From positions 62,001-126,000 of the forward strand of contig JAIPUR010000002.1 in NCBI GenBank assembly GCA_020055655.1: a stretch of 64,000 nt of DNA, in the 5' to 3' direction. A model generated the notes under the pieces. That model did no database searches. It was not told the origin of the DNA and saw nothing but the letters and a program-made list of their open reading frames with translations. This document shows positions 1 to 8,301 of the stretch, piece by piece. Made by a program: the position numbers and the translations under genes. Position 1 is the first letter of the stretch; each line of letters begins with the position of its first letter. The DNA comes from Methanosarcinaceae archaeon. Lineage in GTDB: Archaea; Halobacteriota; Methanosarcinia; Methanosarcinales; Methanosarcinaceae.

Positions 1-975
1 CTGCCACTTCCGCTTGTAACTGAAATTCATGATGAAGTTAATGGTGCACCAAGGAAAGAACAATGTGGTAGCAACTGCCACCTTAATGATGTTCCAATGA
101 CAGCAGTTACATGGGCAGAAGAAGACCATGCTGATTATGATGTGCATGCAGAAGTTGATTGTGCAGAATGCCATGAAACTGAAGAGCATCAGATCGGACG
201 CAGGGAGGTTCATAATGCTCCTGGATCAATGCATGAATTCTTTGACGGTGAGATCAAGGACTGTGACAGTTCAGGATGCCACGCAGGCATATCCCACGGT
301 GGATTTGTTGATGGTCACCTGACTGCTGTAAGCTGTGAAGCCTGCCACATTCCTGCACTTCCAGGAGATGAAATGCTTGGTGGTTCAGCTATCAAGGAAT
401 TCAGCTGGGCAAACGGTGTAAGAGAAGATGTAGCTCATGGTTCTGACTTTGCACCTACAATTGCATGGTCAGAGGGAATATACTACGACAAGCTCCCAGT
501 CAAAGCAGACAGAGCAGAAGGTTCCTTGATGCAGCCTTTCAACGTCATAACAGGTATCTGGTGGGATGCTGGTGTAGATACTGACGTGGCTTCAAACCCT
601 GATACAAGTGCTTCAATTGGTAATCCAATTCCTCCGACTGAAGTAAAAGCCGCTGATTCTGACTCCAATGGAGAAGTTACAGAAGCTGAAATGCAGGCAT
701 ATGATGGCAATTCCGATGGAGAAGCTGATTATCCAAATGCTGTACTCAGACATGTTGAAATGTACTATCAGGTAAGTCACAATGTCGCAGGCTCAGAAGT
801 AGGTCTTGCAGAGCCACTTGGATGCATAGACTGTCACGGTGAAAGTGCAACTGCAATTGACTGGACAGCTCTCGGCTATGAGAGTGATCCTGCAGCGGCA
901 ACATCATCAAAGGATATTGCAGTGAAAATTCCTGGACAGAAGCCTGCTGAAGTTGAAAGGGAGCCTGCATTCTAA
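1..975 (+). CDS. mmcA: Multiheme cytochrome c MmcA, 3' part (5' end outside window)
   Basis: The reading frame is open from base 1, so this is the C-terminal 324 residues of a larger protein. Visible haem motifs are CX3CH (bases 64-81), CXXCH (CAECH), CX4CH (CDSSGCH), CXXCH (CEACH) and a late CXXCH (CIDCH), so at least five c-type haems lie in this fragment, two with atypical spacing. In Methanosarcina acetivorans the equivalent gene heads the rnf operon, and its surface cytochrome exchanges electrons between Rnf and methanophenazine or extracellular acceptors. Here rnfC follows after 12 bases, which supports the same role. Two aspartate-rich loops near residues 219-245 of the fragment resemble EF-hand calcium loops (see findings). 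No C-terminal membrane anchor is visible. Confidence 0.9.
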   Translation: MPLPLVTEIHDEVNGAPRKEQCGSNCHLNDVPMTAVTWAEEDHADYDVHAEVDCAECHETEEHQIGRREVHNAPGSMHEFFDGEIKDCDSSGCHAGISHGGFVDGHLTAVSCEACHIPALPGDEMLGGSAIKEFSWANGVREDVAHGSDFAPTIAWSEGIYYDKLPVKADRAEGSLMQPFNVITGIWWDAGVDTDVASNPDTSASIGNPIPPTEVKAADSDSNGEVTEAEMQAYDGNSDGEADYPNAVLRHVEMYYQVSHNVAGSEVGLAEPLGCIDCHGESATAIDWTALGYESDPAAATSSKDIAVKIPGQKPAEVEREPAF

Positions 976-987
976 GGAGTTGGTCAT

Positions 988-2331
988 GTGGAAAGTAAAA
1001 GATTAGACAAAATTCCGGAGAAGATAGTAATTCCTCTCAGGCAACACAATGGTTTTGTCTGCGAGGCACTTGTTGCAAAAGGTGATGAGGTACTTATCGG
1101 TCAAAAGATAGGTGACTCATCCGAATACAATTCATCAGCAGTTCATTCAAGTGTCTGTGGTGAAGTTCTGGCTATTGAAGAAGCAGCTCACCCGGATGGG
1201 AACAAGGTTTTGAGCATTATCATTCAGCCAAGCGACTCTGAAGAAACAGTGCCATTCACTCCGGCAAAGAATCCTTCAAAGGATGCTTTAATTGAACTGG
1301 TTAAGGAGTCTGGCATAGTTGAGCACTATGGTTCACCAACACATACTGTGTTGAAACCACGCGATAAAAAGATCGATATGGTGCTTATCAATGCAACAGC
1401 TTCTGAATGGATCGGTGGTAAGTATACTAATGCAAAAGAATATGCTTCTCAGATGATAGATGCATTAAAACTCTTGATGAAGGCTGCCGGTGCTTCAAAG
1501 GGTGCTATTATAATTGGTAAGGACGATTCTGAATCAATTGAGGCTTTCGAAGGCGTGGAAGTTGATGGTAAGAAACTGCTAGTTGCTCCACTTGTTGGAA
1601 AACGCCGTCTTGATCACTATTTCAAAGATCAGGAATCTAATATTTTAGTTGCTTCACAGAAGCGTATCTATGGTAAGAATATTCTTAATTTCTTCACATA
1701 CAATGTCACAGGACGTAAGGTTGCAATAGACCAGAATCCTACTGATGTGGGTGTAGCTATCTGTGGTGTAAAATCCGCAAAAGCACTTTACGATGCTGTG
1801 TATGAAGGTAAGCCATATTATGAGACCGTTATCACTCTCGAAGGTCCTGGCAATTGCCCTGAGTATATGCTTGTGAAATTAGGAACTCCTTTCAAAGACA
1901 TTATCGAATCCTGCAATCCTGGTGAGGTTGGCAAGATCATTGCAAACGGTGTAAGAACGGGTGTTGCTCAGTACACTGATGAAGTTCCTGTTACTAAGGG
2001 AACTACAAAGATAAGCCTGCAGAAACCCGAGGACGTACTCAGAGATGAGGCAGAGGCATGTGTTCACTGTGCACGTTGTGTTGATGTATGTCCTGTGGAT
2101 CTTATCCCAAGCAGACTTGCTGTTATGGCAGATCAGGGACGCTTCGATGAATGTCGTCAGTTCCATATTCAGAACTGTATCGAATGTGGAAGGTGTGCAG
2201 GTGCATGTCCTTCCAAAATATACATATTGCAGCTTATCAGATATGCAAAGAATGCTATAGGAATGGCCTATGAGGATCTTCCTGCTAAGGAATCATCCAA
2301 TCTGAAACTTGGCTGCTGCGGAGGTGAATAA
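988..2331 (+). CDS. rnfC: Rnf complex subunit C, Fe-S electron-input subunit
   Basis: A 447-residue protein starting at GTG 988, with an AAGGAG site just upstream. The N-terminal part carries the barrel-sandwich and SLBB-like regions of RnfC/NuoF proteins. Two ferredoxin-type 4Fe-4S motifs lie near residues 358 (CVHCARCVDVCP) and 397 (CIECGRCAGACP). RnfC is peripheral and passes electrons between a soluble donor and the membrane subunits. In methanosarcinal Rnf the donor is reduced ferredoxin, not NADH. It is second in the operon mmcA-rnfCDGEAB, and rnfD starts two bases after its stop, which suggests translational coupling. Confidence 0.95.
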   Translation: MESKRLDKIPEKIVIPLRQHNGFVCEALVAKGDEVLIGQKIGDSSEYNSSAVHSSVCGEVLAIEEAAHPDGNKVLSIIIQPSDSEETVPFTPAKNPSKDALIELVKESGIVEHYGSPTHTVLKPRDKKIDMVLINATASEWIGGKYTNAKEYASQMIDALKLLMKAAGASKGAIIIGKDDSESIEAFEGVEVDGKKLLVAPLVGKRRLDHYFKDQESNILVASQKRIYGKNILNFFTYNVTGRKVAIDQNPTDVGVAICGVKSAKALYDAVYEGKPYYETVITLEGPGNCPEYMLVKLGTPFKDIIESCNPGEVGKIIANGVRTGVAQYTDEVPVTKGTTKISLQKPEDVLRDEAEACVHCARCVDVCPVDLIPSRLAVMADQGRFDECRQFHIQNCIECGRCAGACPSKIYILQLIRYAKNAIGMAYEDLPAKESSNLKLGCCGGE

Positions 2332-2333
2332 AG

Positions 2334-3347
2334 ATGTACACAATTTCAGCTCCCCCACATAAGAAATCAAAATTTAATATTAAATCACTGAACTGGAGTA
2401 AGATATTTGCTCTGGTTCCAGTTGCTCTTGCAGCAATATATCTCTTTGGCGTTCCTGCCCTGGGAATTATTCTTGCTTCAATGATAACAGCTGTAGTTAC
2501 TGAATTTGGTATACAGACCATATTCAAGCAAAAGGTAACGGTAAAAGATGGTCACGCTGCTCTTATGGGATTAATGCTTGCGTTATTGATTCCCCCTGAA
2601 GCTCCAATATGGCTTCCTGTATTTGGTGCTTTCTTTGCGATTGCCATCGGTAAACATATATTTGGAGGCTCCGGATCCTACGTCTTCCATCCTGTACTTG
2701 TTTCATGGGTGTTCATCAGAAGTGCATGGGCCGGACCTATGACTCCTCTTTCCACTCCTCACATCACTATGCTCTCTGAACTTATTATTGAGAATGGAGC
2801 TGGTCTGCTTGTAGGTGCTTCACCTCTGGCGTTGATAGGTGGTGTGTATTTGATATATAAAAGATATGTTGACTGGAGGATTCCTGTTACATTCTTCCTT
2901 GCAGTGTTCTTGTTCCATCAGGTAATTGCTTTTGTTTCTGAGATAGTTCATCTGGTTCAGGAAGGTGTATTGAATCCATTGCTATATCTCGCATCAATGT
3001 TCATTTTCCTGGAGGTCCCTGGAGATATTTCCTATGCTGCAATAGGTGTCGTGTTCTTTGGAATATTATTCCTGGCAACAGATGGACCAACATCTCCTGT
3101 AACAAAGAAAGGCCGTTTGATCTATGGTTTAATATGTGGTCTTCTTGTATCCATTTACGGTCTCTTTGGAAACTATGTGGATGGAACACTCTATGGTATA
3201 TTACTTGGAAATTGTGTGGCATCATATATTGAAATTAAAACAATGCCAGCGTCATTCGGACAGGAATGCTGGCTTGAGAAGCCATACAACCGTATCGTGG
3301 GTATAATACCTTCTGCATTTAAATTCGAGGTGGTTACTGATGAGTGA
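2334..3347 (+). CDS. rnfD: Rnf complex subunit D, membrane subunit
   Basis: A 337-residue polytopic membrane protein of the NqrB/RnfD family with about nine hydrophobic segments. Family landmarks are GGSGSYVFHP near residue 109 and ATDGPTSPVTKKG near residue 250, matching the conserved TDP/TSP loop. Bacterial RnfD/NqrB proteins bind FMN covalently at the last Thr of an S/T-G-A-T motif. No such motif occurs anywhere here; the closest is VGASPLA near residue 161. rnfD overlaps rnfG by 8 bases. Its role is electron transfer coupled to ion translocation across the cytoplasmic membrane. Confidence 0.93.
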   Translation: MYTISAPPHKKSKFNIKSLNWSKIFALVPVALAAIYLFGVPALGIILASMITAVVTEFGIQTIFKQKVTVKDGHAALMGLMLALLIPPEAPIWLPVFGAFFAIAIGKHIFGGSGSYVFHPVLVSWVFIRSAWAGPMTPLSTPHITMLSELIIENGAGLLVGASPLALIGGVYLIYKRYVDWRIPVTFFLAVFLFHQVIAFVSEIVHLVQEGVLNPLLYLASMFIFLEVPGDISYAAIGVVFFGILFLATDGPTSPVTKKGRLIYGLICGLLVSIYGLFGNYVDGTLYGILLGNCVASYIEIKTMPASFGQECWLEKPYNRIVGIIPSAFKFEVVTDE

Positions 3348-3909
3348 ATCCAAGAAAGAAACAATGGACATCATGATAAAAATGGTGATCATTTCAGCTG
3401 TTGCAGCTGCTCTTCTTGCTGGGACATATATACCAACAAGTGAGCAGGTACAAGAGAACATTGCCAATGCTAAAGTAGCGATACTTGCTGACCTTATTCC
3501 GGATGCAGCTTCCTTCGAAAATGTGGAAGGATCTGCAGTCGATGAGGAAGGTAACAATGAAATCCTTTACTACCGCGCAACAGATGATTCAGGTAATGTT
3601 ATTGGTTATGCATTCTTCAAAGAGCAGCCCGGCTCTCAGGGTCCGATTGTAGTGGCAGGTGGTGTGGATGCATCTTTCTCCACTGTAAAGGGAATGGATG
3701 TATTGAGCCATGAGGAAACTCCTGGTCTTGGTGCAAAGATCATCAACCCCGATTTCAGGGATCAGTTCAACAACATTCCATTAAGTGCTCTGGCCCTTTC
3801 AAGTGATGACGGAGCAATTGATGCGATAACAGGTGCGACAATATCCTCAAGGGCTGTAGTTGATGCAATGAGCGGTAAAATATCTGAGATTGAAGGAGCA
3901 GAGGCTTAG
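3340..3909 (+). CDS. rnfG: Rnf complex subunit G, covalent FMN subunit
   Basis: A 189-residue protein with one N-terminal membrane segment (residues about 12-30) and an extracytoplasmic FMN-binding domain. The flavinylation motif is intact: AITGATISS near residues 166-174, where the final Thr of TGAT is the expected FMN attachment site in this family. It overlaps the end of rnfD and is followed 9 bases later by rnfE. By analogy with Methanosarcina it should relay electrons between the membrane subunits and the multiheme cytochrome encoded first in the operon. Confidence 0.94.
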   Translation: MSESKKETMDIMIKMVIISAVAAALLAGTYIPTSEQVQENIANAKVAILADLIPDAASFENVEGSAVDEEGNNEILYYRATDDSGNVIGYAFFKEQPGSQGPIVVAGGVDASFSTVKGMDVLSHEETPGLGAKIINPDFRDQFNNIPLSALALSSDDGAIDAITGATISSRAVVDAMSGKISEIEGAEA

Positions 3910-3918
3910 GTGATATAA

Positions 3919-4539
3919 ATGAGTCGAAATCCAGTTAGTGAAATTATTCGTGGAATTACCCGGGATAATCCGATTTTCGGATTAGTATTAGGTCTCTGCC
4001 CTGCACTGGCGGTTACCACATCAGTTGAGAATGCAATAGGAATGTCTGCAGGTACATTTTTTGTATTGTTCTGTGCAAACATATTTGTCTCAGCTCTTAG
4101 AAAACAGATTCCTTCCACTGTGAGGCTTCCTATTTTCATCATAATTATTGCTACATTTGTGTCAATTGTAGATATGGTAATGGAAGCATTCTTCCCACCA
4201 ATGTATGCCGCGCTGGGTGTATTTATCCCATTGATCGTGGTAAACTGTGTTATTATCGGACGTGCCGAAGCATATGCTAATAAGAACAATGTATTTTATT
4301 CTGCAATTGATGCTATCGGTGCTTCCATAGGTTTCCTTCTTGTACTCTGCCTTATCGGTGGTATCAGGGAACTTTTGGGAACCGGACAGATCGTTACATT
4401 CGGATATACTTTGATATCTTCTCCGATCGACCCGGCTATGACTACTATGATCTTGCCACCAGGTGCTTTCCTCACAATTGGAATCCTTATGGCAATAGTA
4501 AATTATCAGAAAGCTAGAAAGGCAGCAAGAGGTGGTTAA
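3919..4539 (+). CDS. rnfE: Rnf complex subunit E, membrane subunit
   Basis: A 206-residue hydrophobic protein of the RnfA/RnfE/NqrD/NqrE family. It has the expected six membrane segments and the inverted-repeat family pattern, with LGLCPALAVTTSVENA near residue 27 and the second-half NCVIIGRAEAYA near residue 110. Each half carries one conserved cysteine, as in the family pair that holds an iron centre inside the membrane. It lies between rnfG and rnfA, with two bases before the rnfA start. An AGGTGA site at about 3908-3913 supports ATG 3919. Confidence 0.94.
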   Translation: MSRNPVSEIIRGITRDNPIFGLVLGLCPALAVTTSVENAIGMSAGTFFVLFCANIFVSALRKQIPSTVRLPIFIIIIATFVSIVDMVMEAFFPPMYAALGVFIPLIVVNCVIIGRAEAYANKNNVFYSAIDAIGASIGFLLVLCLIGGIRELLGTGQIVTFGYTLISSPIDPAMTTMILPPGAFLTIGILMAIVNYQKARKAARGG

Positions 4540-4541
4540 AA

Positions 4542-5129
4542 ATGGTAGAAAAAGCATTATTTGCTATCTTTATGGAAGGTGTGTTCATAAAGAACTTCCT
4601 GCTCATTCAATTCCTTGGACTTTGCTCCTTTGTAGGAGTAACTAAGGATGTTAAGAGTGCAGCAGGTATGTCAGGTGCTGTAATTTTCGTAATGACAATG
4701 GCAGCATCAGTATCGTATTTCCTGTACACATATATTCTAGAACCTGCAAAAATGGAATTTCTTGGCCTGATAAGTTTCATCGTGGTCATTGCAGCACTTG
4801 TGCAGCTTGTTGAATTCGTTGTCAGGAAAAATATTCCTGCACTGTATCGTTCACTCGGTATCTACTTGCCATTGATCACCACAAACTGTGCTGTTCTTGG
4901 TGTTGTGCTTTTGAACGTTCTTTCAGAGTACAATTTCATACAGAGTCTTGTATTTGGTGTCGCAGCAGGTATCGGATTTACTATAGTCATGTTGATGATG
5001 TCTGGTATCAGAGAGCGTTCCAATCTTGTGAACATCCCATCATCGGTCAGAGGGCTTCCACAGGCATTTCTTGTTGCCACGATGCTTTCAATGGCTTTTG
5101 TTAATTACTTCTGGGTGATTCCTATATGA
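4542..5129 (+). CDS. rnfA: Rnf complex subunit A, membrane subunit
   Basis: A 195-residue partner of RnfE with six predicted membrane segments. The conserved cysteine-bearing stretches are LGLCSFVGVTKDVKSA near residue 25 and TTNCAVLGVVLLN near residue 109. RnfA and RnfE pack in inverted orientation in known Rnf/Nqr structures and share an intramembrane iron-sulfur centre. AGGTGG lies just upstream of ATG 4542, inside the end of rnfE. The gene overlaps rnfB by four bases, consistent with a single polycistronic message. Confidence 0.94.
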   Translation: MVEKALFAIFMEGVFIKNFLLIQFLGLCSFVGVTKDVKSAAGMSGAVIFVMTMAASVSYFLYTYILEPAKMEFLGLISFIVVIAALVQLVEFVVRKNIPALYRSLGIYLPLITTNCAVLGVVLLNVLSEYNFIQSLVFGVAAGIGFTIVMLMMSGIRERSNLVNIPSSVRGLPQAFLVATMLSMAFVNYFWVIPI

Positions 5130-5926
5130 GCACAATGAGCACATTCTTGATACAGTCCATGGCCATCCTTGGTGGTCTTGGTCTTACGGTTGCTATAATG
5201 CTCATTGTGGCATCAAAGAAATTCAAGGTAGAGGTAAATCCTCTGGTCGAAGAGATCAATGAGATACTGCCCGGTGCTAATTGTGGTGCATGTGGTTTTG
5301 CCGGATGTGCTGCCTTTGCAGAAAAAGTCGTAGATGAGGATGCTCCTATCACCGGTTGTCCTGTTGGTGGCTTTGATACTGCAAAGGAAATAGGCGGTCT
5401 TATGGGCCAGGAAGTTGCTGAAGGTGAATCTGAATATCCTTACGTAAGATGTAACGGCGGAGTAAACTGTGTGGACCGTTTTGAATATGTAGGGTTTGAA
5501 GACTGTAAGGCTGTCATGCTTCTGTCTGATGGTGAGAAAGGCTGTAGCTATGGTTGCATGAGTCGTGGAACCTGTGTACGTGCATGTCCATTCGATGCTC
5601 TTGAGATCGGTGAAGACAGACTTCCTCATGTAAACGAACATCTTTGTACAAGCTGTGGACTTTGTATCAGCTCCTGTCCAAACGATATCCTTGTATTTGC
5701 AAAGCAATCAGAAAAGGTGCATGTGCAGTGTATGTCACACGATAAAGGTAAGGCTGTAAAGGCATCCTGTACCATTGGCTGTATCGGCTGTAAGATATGT
5801 GAAAAGGCATGTCCTGAGGATGCAATAACCGTTACTAAGTTCCTTGCAGATATCGACCAGGAAAAGTGTACTGCATGTGGAATATGTGTGGAGAAATGTC
5901 CACAGAATACCATTGAGATGAGGTAA
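5126..5926 (+). CDS. rnfB: Rnf complex subunit B, polyferredoxin
   Basis: A 266-residue protein with an N-terminal membrane anchor (residues about 5-28). It then has the RnfB Fe-S domain CGACGFAGC with a fourth Cys at ITGCPVGG, and several further cysteine clusters: SRGTCVRACP, CTSCGLCISSCP, CIGCKICEKACP and CTACGICVEKCP. This many ferredoxin motifs exceeds the three clusters of typical proteobacterial RnfB and matches the longer polyferredoxin form of anaerobes. It is the probable entry or relay point for ferredoxin electrons. Its ATG overlaps the rnfA stop, and the downstream membrane gene starts four bases after its stop. Confidence 0.95.
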   Translation: MSTMSTFLIQSMAILGGLGLTVAIMLIVASKKFKVEVNPLVEEINEILPGANCGACGFAGCAAFAEKVVDEDAPITGCPVGGFDTAKEIGGLMGQEVAEGESEYPYVRCNGGVNCVDRFEYVGFEDCKAVMLLSDGEKGCSYGCMSRGTCVRACPFDALEIGEDRLPHVNEHLCTSCGLCISSCPNDILVFAKQSEKVHVQCMSHDKGKAVKASCTIGCIGCKICEKACPEDAITVTKFLADIDQEKCTACGICVEKCPQNTIEMR

Positions 5927-5930
5927 TATC

Positions 5931-6263
5931 ATGACATATAAGACTAAAATTGGTCTGGATGAAAATATCGTGGCTGCACTATGCTATGTAGGTTTCTGGG
6001 TAACAGGTATTATTTTCCTTCTCATCGAGAAAGAAAATAAGTTTGTTAGATTCCACGCAATGCAATCATTGGTTGTATTCCTCCCATTGTCATTGATAAT
6101 TTTCTTTGTGGCATGGGTTCCCTATGTAGGATGGGTAATTGCTGATTTCATGGGATTCCCTGCAATGATGATCATGGTCCTCTTTGCTTTTATGGCATAT
6201 AGGGGTATGAAATTCAAGATCCCATTTGTCGGAAACTACGCCTACAACCAGATATATAAGTAA
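5931..6263 (+). CDS. DUF4870-type small membrane protein, last gene of the rnf operon
   Basis: A 110-residue protein with three hydrophobic segments and the DUF4870 signature: an early ALCYVGFWVTGIIFLL helix followed by KFVRFHAMQSL, then a hydrophobic pair and a short basic tail. It begins four bases after rnfB, and a hairpin terminator follows 18 bases after its stop, so it is part of the rnf transcript. A membrane gene in the same position follows rnfB in Methanosarcina acetivorans. The conserved position suggests an accessory or assembly role for Rnf. That is inference; no catalytic residues are visible. Confidence 0.85.
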   Translation: MTYKTKIGLDENIVAALCYVGFWVTGIIFLLIEKENKFVRFHAMQSLVVFLPLSLIIFFVAWVPYVGWVIADFMGFPAMMIMVLFAFMAYRGMKFKIPFVGNYAYNQIYK

Positions 6264-6280
6264 TATTCAAAAGCTAAAGG

Positions 6281-6301
6281 AAATGTTGTTTGACAACATT
6301 T
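6281..6301 (+). terminator. Hairpin terminator of the rnf operon
   Basis: A perfect 9-bp inverted repeat (AAATGTTGT / ACAACATTT) with a three-base loop is followed by TCTTCACTT and a run of seven T at about 6311-6317. It lies between the last rnf-operon gene and rfcS. The loop contains the only TTG that would give rfcS a canonical in-frame start, which argues against that start. Confidence 0.7.
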
Positions 6302-6391
6302 TCTTCACTTATTTTTTTAAGATATTTTCTTTACGAAAGTTTAAAAAACAACATCTACCTATTACTGCAGAAATGCTTTATTTTTCATGCC

Positions 6392-6397
6392 GGAGGG
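6392..6397 (+). promoter_or_regulatory. Shine-Dalgarno site that sets the rfcS start
   Basis: GGAGGG lies three bases before an ATT codon (6401) and six before an ATA codon (6404), exactly where homologous RFC small subunits begin. No in-frame ATG, GTG or TTG lies between this site and the conserved first block of the protein. Confidence 0.65.
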
Positions 6398-6403
6398 TTC
6401 ATT

Positions 6404-7360
6404 ATAAAAGAAGAGATTTGGATTGAGAAGTACAGACCCTTTAAGCTTGATGACGTGGTTGGTCAGAAAGAAGCTGTAGAGAGATTAAAATCATATATTC
6501 AAACCAGGAATTTACCTCACCTCTTATTTTCAGGTCCGCCTGGTGTCGGGAAAACTGCAACTTCAGTTTCTATTGCCCGTGAAATGTTTGGTGATTCATG
6601 GCGCGAGAATTTTACAGAACTCAATGCTTCAGATGAGCGTGGTATCGACGTGGTCAGGACTAAGATCAAGAACTTTGCAAAAACCACTCCCATAGGTGGT
6701 GCTGATTTTAAGATCATTTTCCTGGATGAAGCAGATGCGCTTACTTCTGATGCGCAGTCAGCTCTAAGGCGTACCATGGAACGTTATACCAACAATTGCC
6801 GTTTCATTCTTTCATGCAACTACTCATCCAAGATAATTGAACCTATCCAGTCTCGCTGTGCAGTCTACCGATTCAGGCCACTTTCAGATGATGCGTTAGC
6901 AGAGCGTGTTCTTTTTGTAGCTGAAAATGAAGGTCTGGACATCGCAGAGGATGGCGTGGATGCCATCAAATACGTTGCTCAGGGTGATATGAGAAAAGCT
7001 ATCAATGCTCTTCAGGCTGCAGCACTTGTGGCAGATACTATTCATAAGGATGCTATTTACAAGATAACAGCTACTGCTCGTCCGGAGCAAGTTCTTGAAC
7101 TTATAGAAACTGCTCTTGCCGGAAATTTTACAGCTGCAAGAAAACATCTTGATACTCTTCTGCTGGAACAAGGCCTGTCTGGTGAGGACGTTGTGGGTCA
7201 AATATATCGTGCAATGTTCGAGATAGATATAACCGATAAACTCATGGTGGAACTTATTGATGTCATCGGTGAGATTGATTTCAGGCTCACAGAAGGCTCC
7301 AATGAAAGAATACAACTCGAATGTCTTCTGGCCCATTTTGCATTATCGGGGAAGAATTAG
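6404..7360 (+). CDS. rfcS: Replication factor C small subunit (clamp loader ATPase)
   Basis: An AAA+ clamp-loader subunit of about 318 residues that loads PCNA at primer-template junctions with RfcL. The conserved start block KEEIWIEKYRP is present, then Walker A GPPGVGKT (residues 44-51 from ATA 6404), Walker B with the box FLDEAD, sensor-1 FILSCNY and the SRC motif SRCAVYRF. The C-terminal helical collar domain is complete. The start is unusual: the only canonical in-frame start, TTG 6290, sits in the rnf terminator hairpin, while GGAGGG at 6392-6397 points to ATT 6401 or ATA 6404. ATA aligns with the expected Met. Its stop abuts the ATG of the next gene. Confidence 0.9.
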   Translation: MKEEIWIEKYRPFKLDDVVGQKEAVERLKSYIQTRNLPHLLFSGPPGVGKTATSVSIAREMFGDSWRENFTELNASDERGIDVVRTKIKNFAKTTPIGGADFKIIFLDEADALTSDAQSALRRTMERYTNNCRFILSCNYSSKIIEPIQSRCAVYRFRPLSDDALAERVLFVAENEGLDIAEDGVDAIKYVAQGDMRKAINALQAAALVADTIHKDAIYKITATARPEQVLELIETALAGNFTAARKHLDTLLLEQGLSGEDVVGQIYRAMFEIDITDKLMVELIDVIGEIDFRLTEGSNERIQLECLLAHFALSGKN

Positions 7361-7879
7361 ATGCCCTTTGAAGCACAAGTTCTGGAGCTTTTAAGTAATG
7401 TTCCGCATTGGTTGTCAACCATTATAATAAGTGCTTTGCCAGTACTTGAGCTAAGAGGTGCCATACCAATAGCTATTGGTGTCTATGGTATGTCTCCCAC
7501 ATCTGCATACTTACTAGCGGTAGTGGGCAATATGATACCAGTAATTCCATTACTCTTATATTTGGATCCTGTCTCTTCATATTTGAGACGCTTCTGGATC
7601 TTTGATTCTTTTTTTACGTGGCTGTTCGAAAGAACACATCGCAATCATTCAGATCGCTTTGAAAAATTTGGCATACTGGCTTTAACATTATTTGTAGCAG
7701 TTCCGCTCCCAGTCACAGGTGCCTGGACAGGCTGTGCTGCAGCTTTTGTGTTCGGTATCAAATTCAGGCATTCTTTCCTTGCAATCCTTGCAGGTGTCCT
7801 GATAGCTGGCCTGATAGTTAGCACTCTGACTGTAACAGGGATAAACACAATGGAATTGTTCAGTGGAATAATTCAGTAA
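7361..7879 (+). CDS. Small multidrug export-type membrane protein
   Basis: A 172-residue polytopic membrane protein resembling the sm_multidrug_ex family (PF06695). It has the acidic ELRGAIPIAIG block near residue 26, the loop FERTHRNHSDRFEKFG near residue 89, and ALFVAVPLPVTGAWTG-like sequence near residue 112. About four membrane segments are visible. The family name comes from weak homology and its substrate is not established. The ATG directly follows the rfcS stop, so it is probably co-transcribed with rfcS, although no functional link is known. It converges with the histone gene downstream. Confidence 0.75.
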   Translation: MPFEAQVLELLSNVPHWLSTIIISALPVLELRGAIPIAIGVYGMSPTSAYLLAVVGNMIPVIPLLLYLDPVSSYLRRFWIFDSFFTWLFERTHRNHSDRFEKFGILALTLFVAVPLPVTGAWTGCAAAFVFGIKFRHSFLAILAGVLIAGLIVSTLTVTGINTMELFSGIIQ

Positions 7880-7937
7880 TAATTGAATACCAAAAATAGA
7901 TTAAATAAATAGAAAAAAGTAGATAAGGCCCTGGTAT

Positions 7938-8150
7938 TTACTTATCTATCAACTCTTTTGCAAGTTTTATATCTTCAGCCTTAACTGTTTTTCTTCCGGC
8001 ATGCTCTGATAATTTTATAGCTTCCTTTGATATTGCAAGTCCATACTCTTCAAGTATTTCTGTAAGTTCTACACTTGCTGGTTCGCTAACTCTCTGAGCA
8101 CCAGCACTTCTTATTACTCTTTCAATAGGTGCAAATGGTATTATTGCCAC
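7938..8150 (-). CDS. Archaeal histone
   Basis: A 70-residue protein with the single histone fold of the HMfB/HTz family. PFAPIERVIRSAGAQRVS is helix 1, a long central helix follows, then HAGRKTVKAEDIKLA with the conserved K-T-V-K-A-E-D-I loop and C-terminal helix. It forms dimers that wrap DNA and needs no tail. The start is GTG 8150 with GAGG seven bases upstream. The preceding region is very AT-rich (TATTATAT/CATATAATA stretches), as expected for a strong archaeal TATA promoter. It is a monocistronic gene on the minus strand. Confidence 0.95.
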   Translation of the reverse strand: MAIIPFAPIERVIRSAGAQRVSEPASVELTEILEEYGLAISKEAIKLSEHAGRKTVKAEDIKLAKELIDK

Positions 8151-8301
8151 AAATATTCCTCATTTCGCTTGATATAATAAATCAAAGTATTATATGTAGT
8201 TTAATTAGCAAATAAGGTATATATAATGTTTTATCCATTTTTATTATAAATTATGATTTTATGAAATTATAGGCATGCCTTCGATTCGATGTTACTTGCC
8301 T

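Noticed and set aside
6290-6403. Longer rfcS beginning at TTG 6290
   Set aside because: The TTG lies in the rnf terminator hairpin, has no ribosome site, and the added residues do not resemble RFC proteins.
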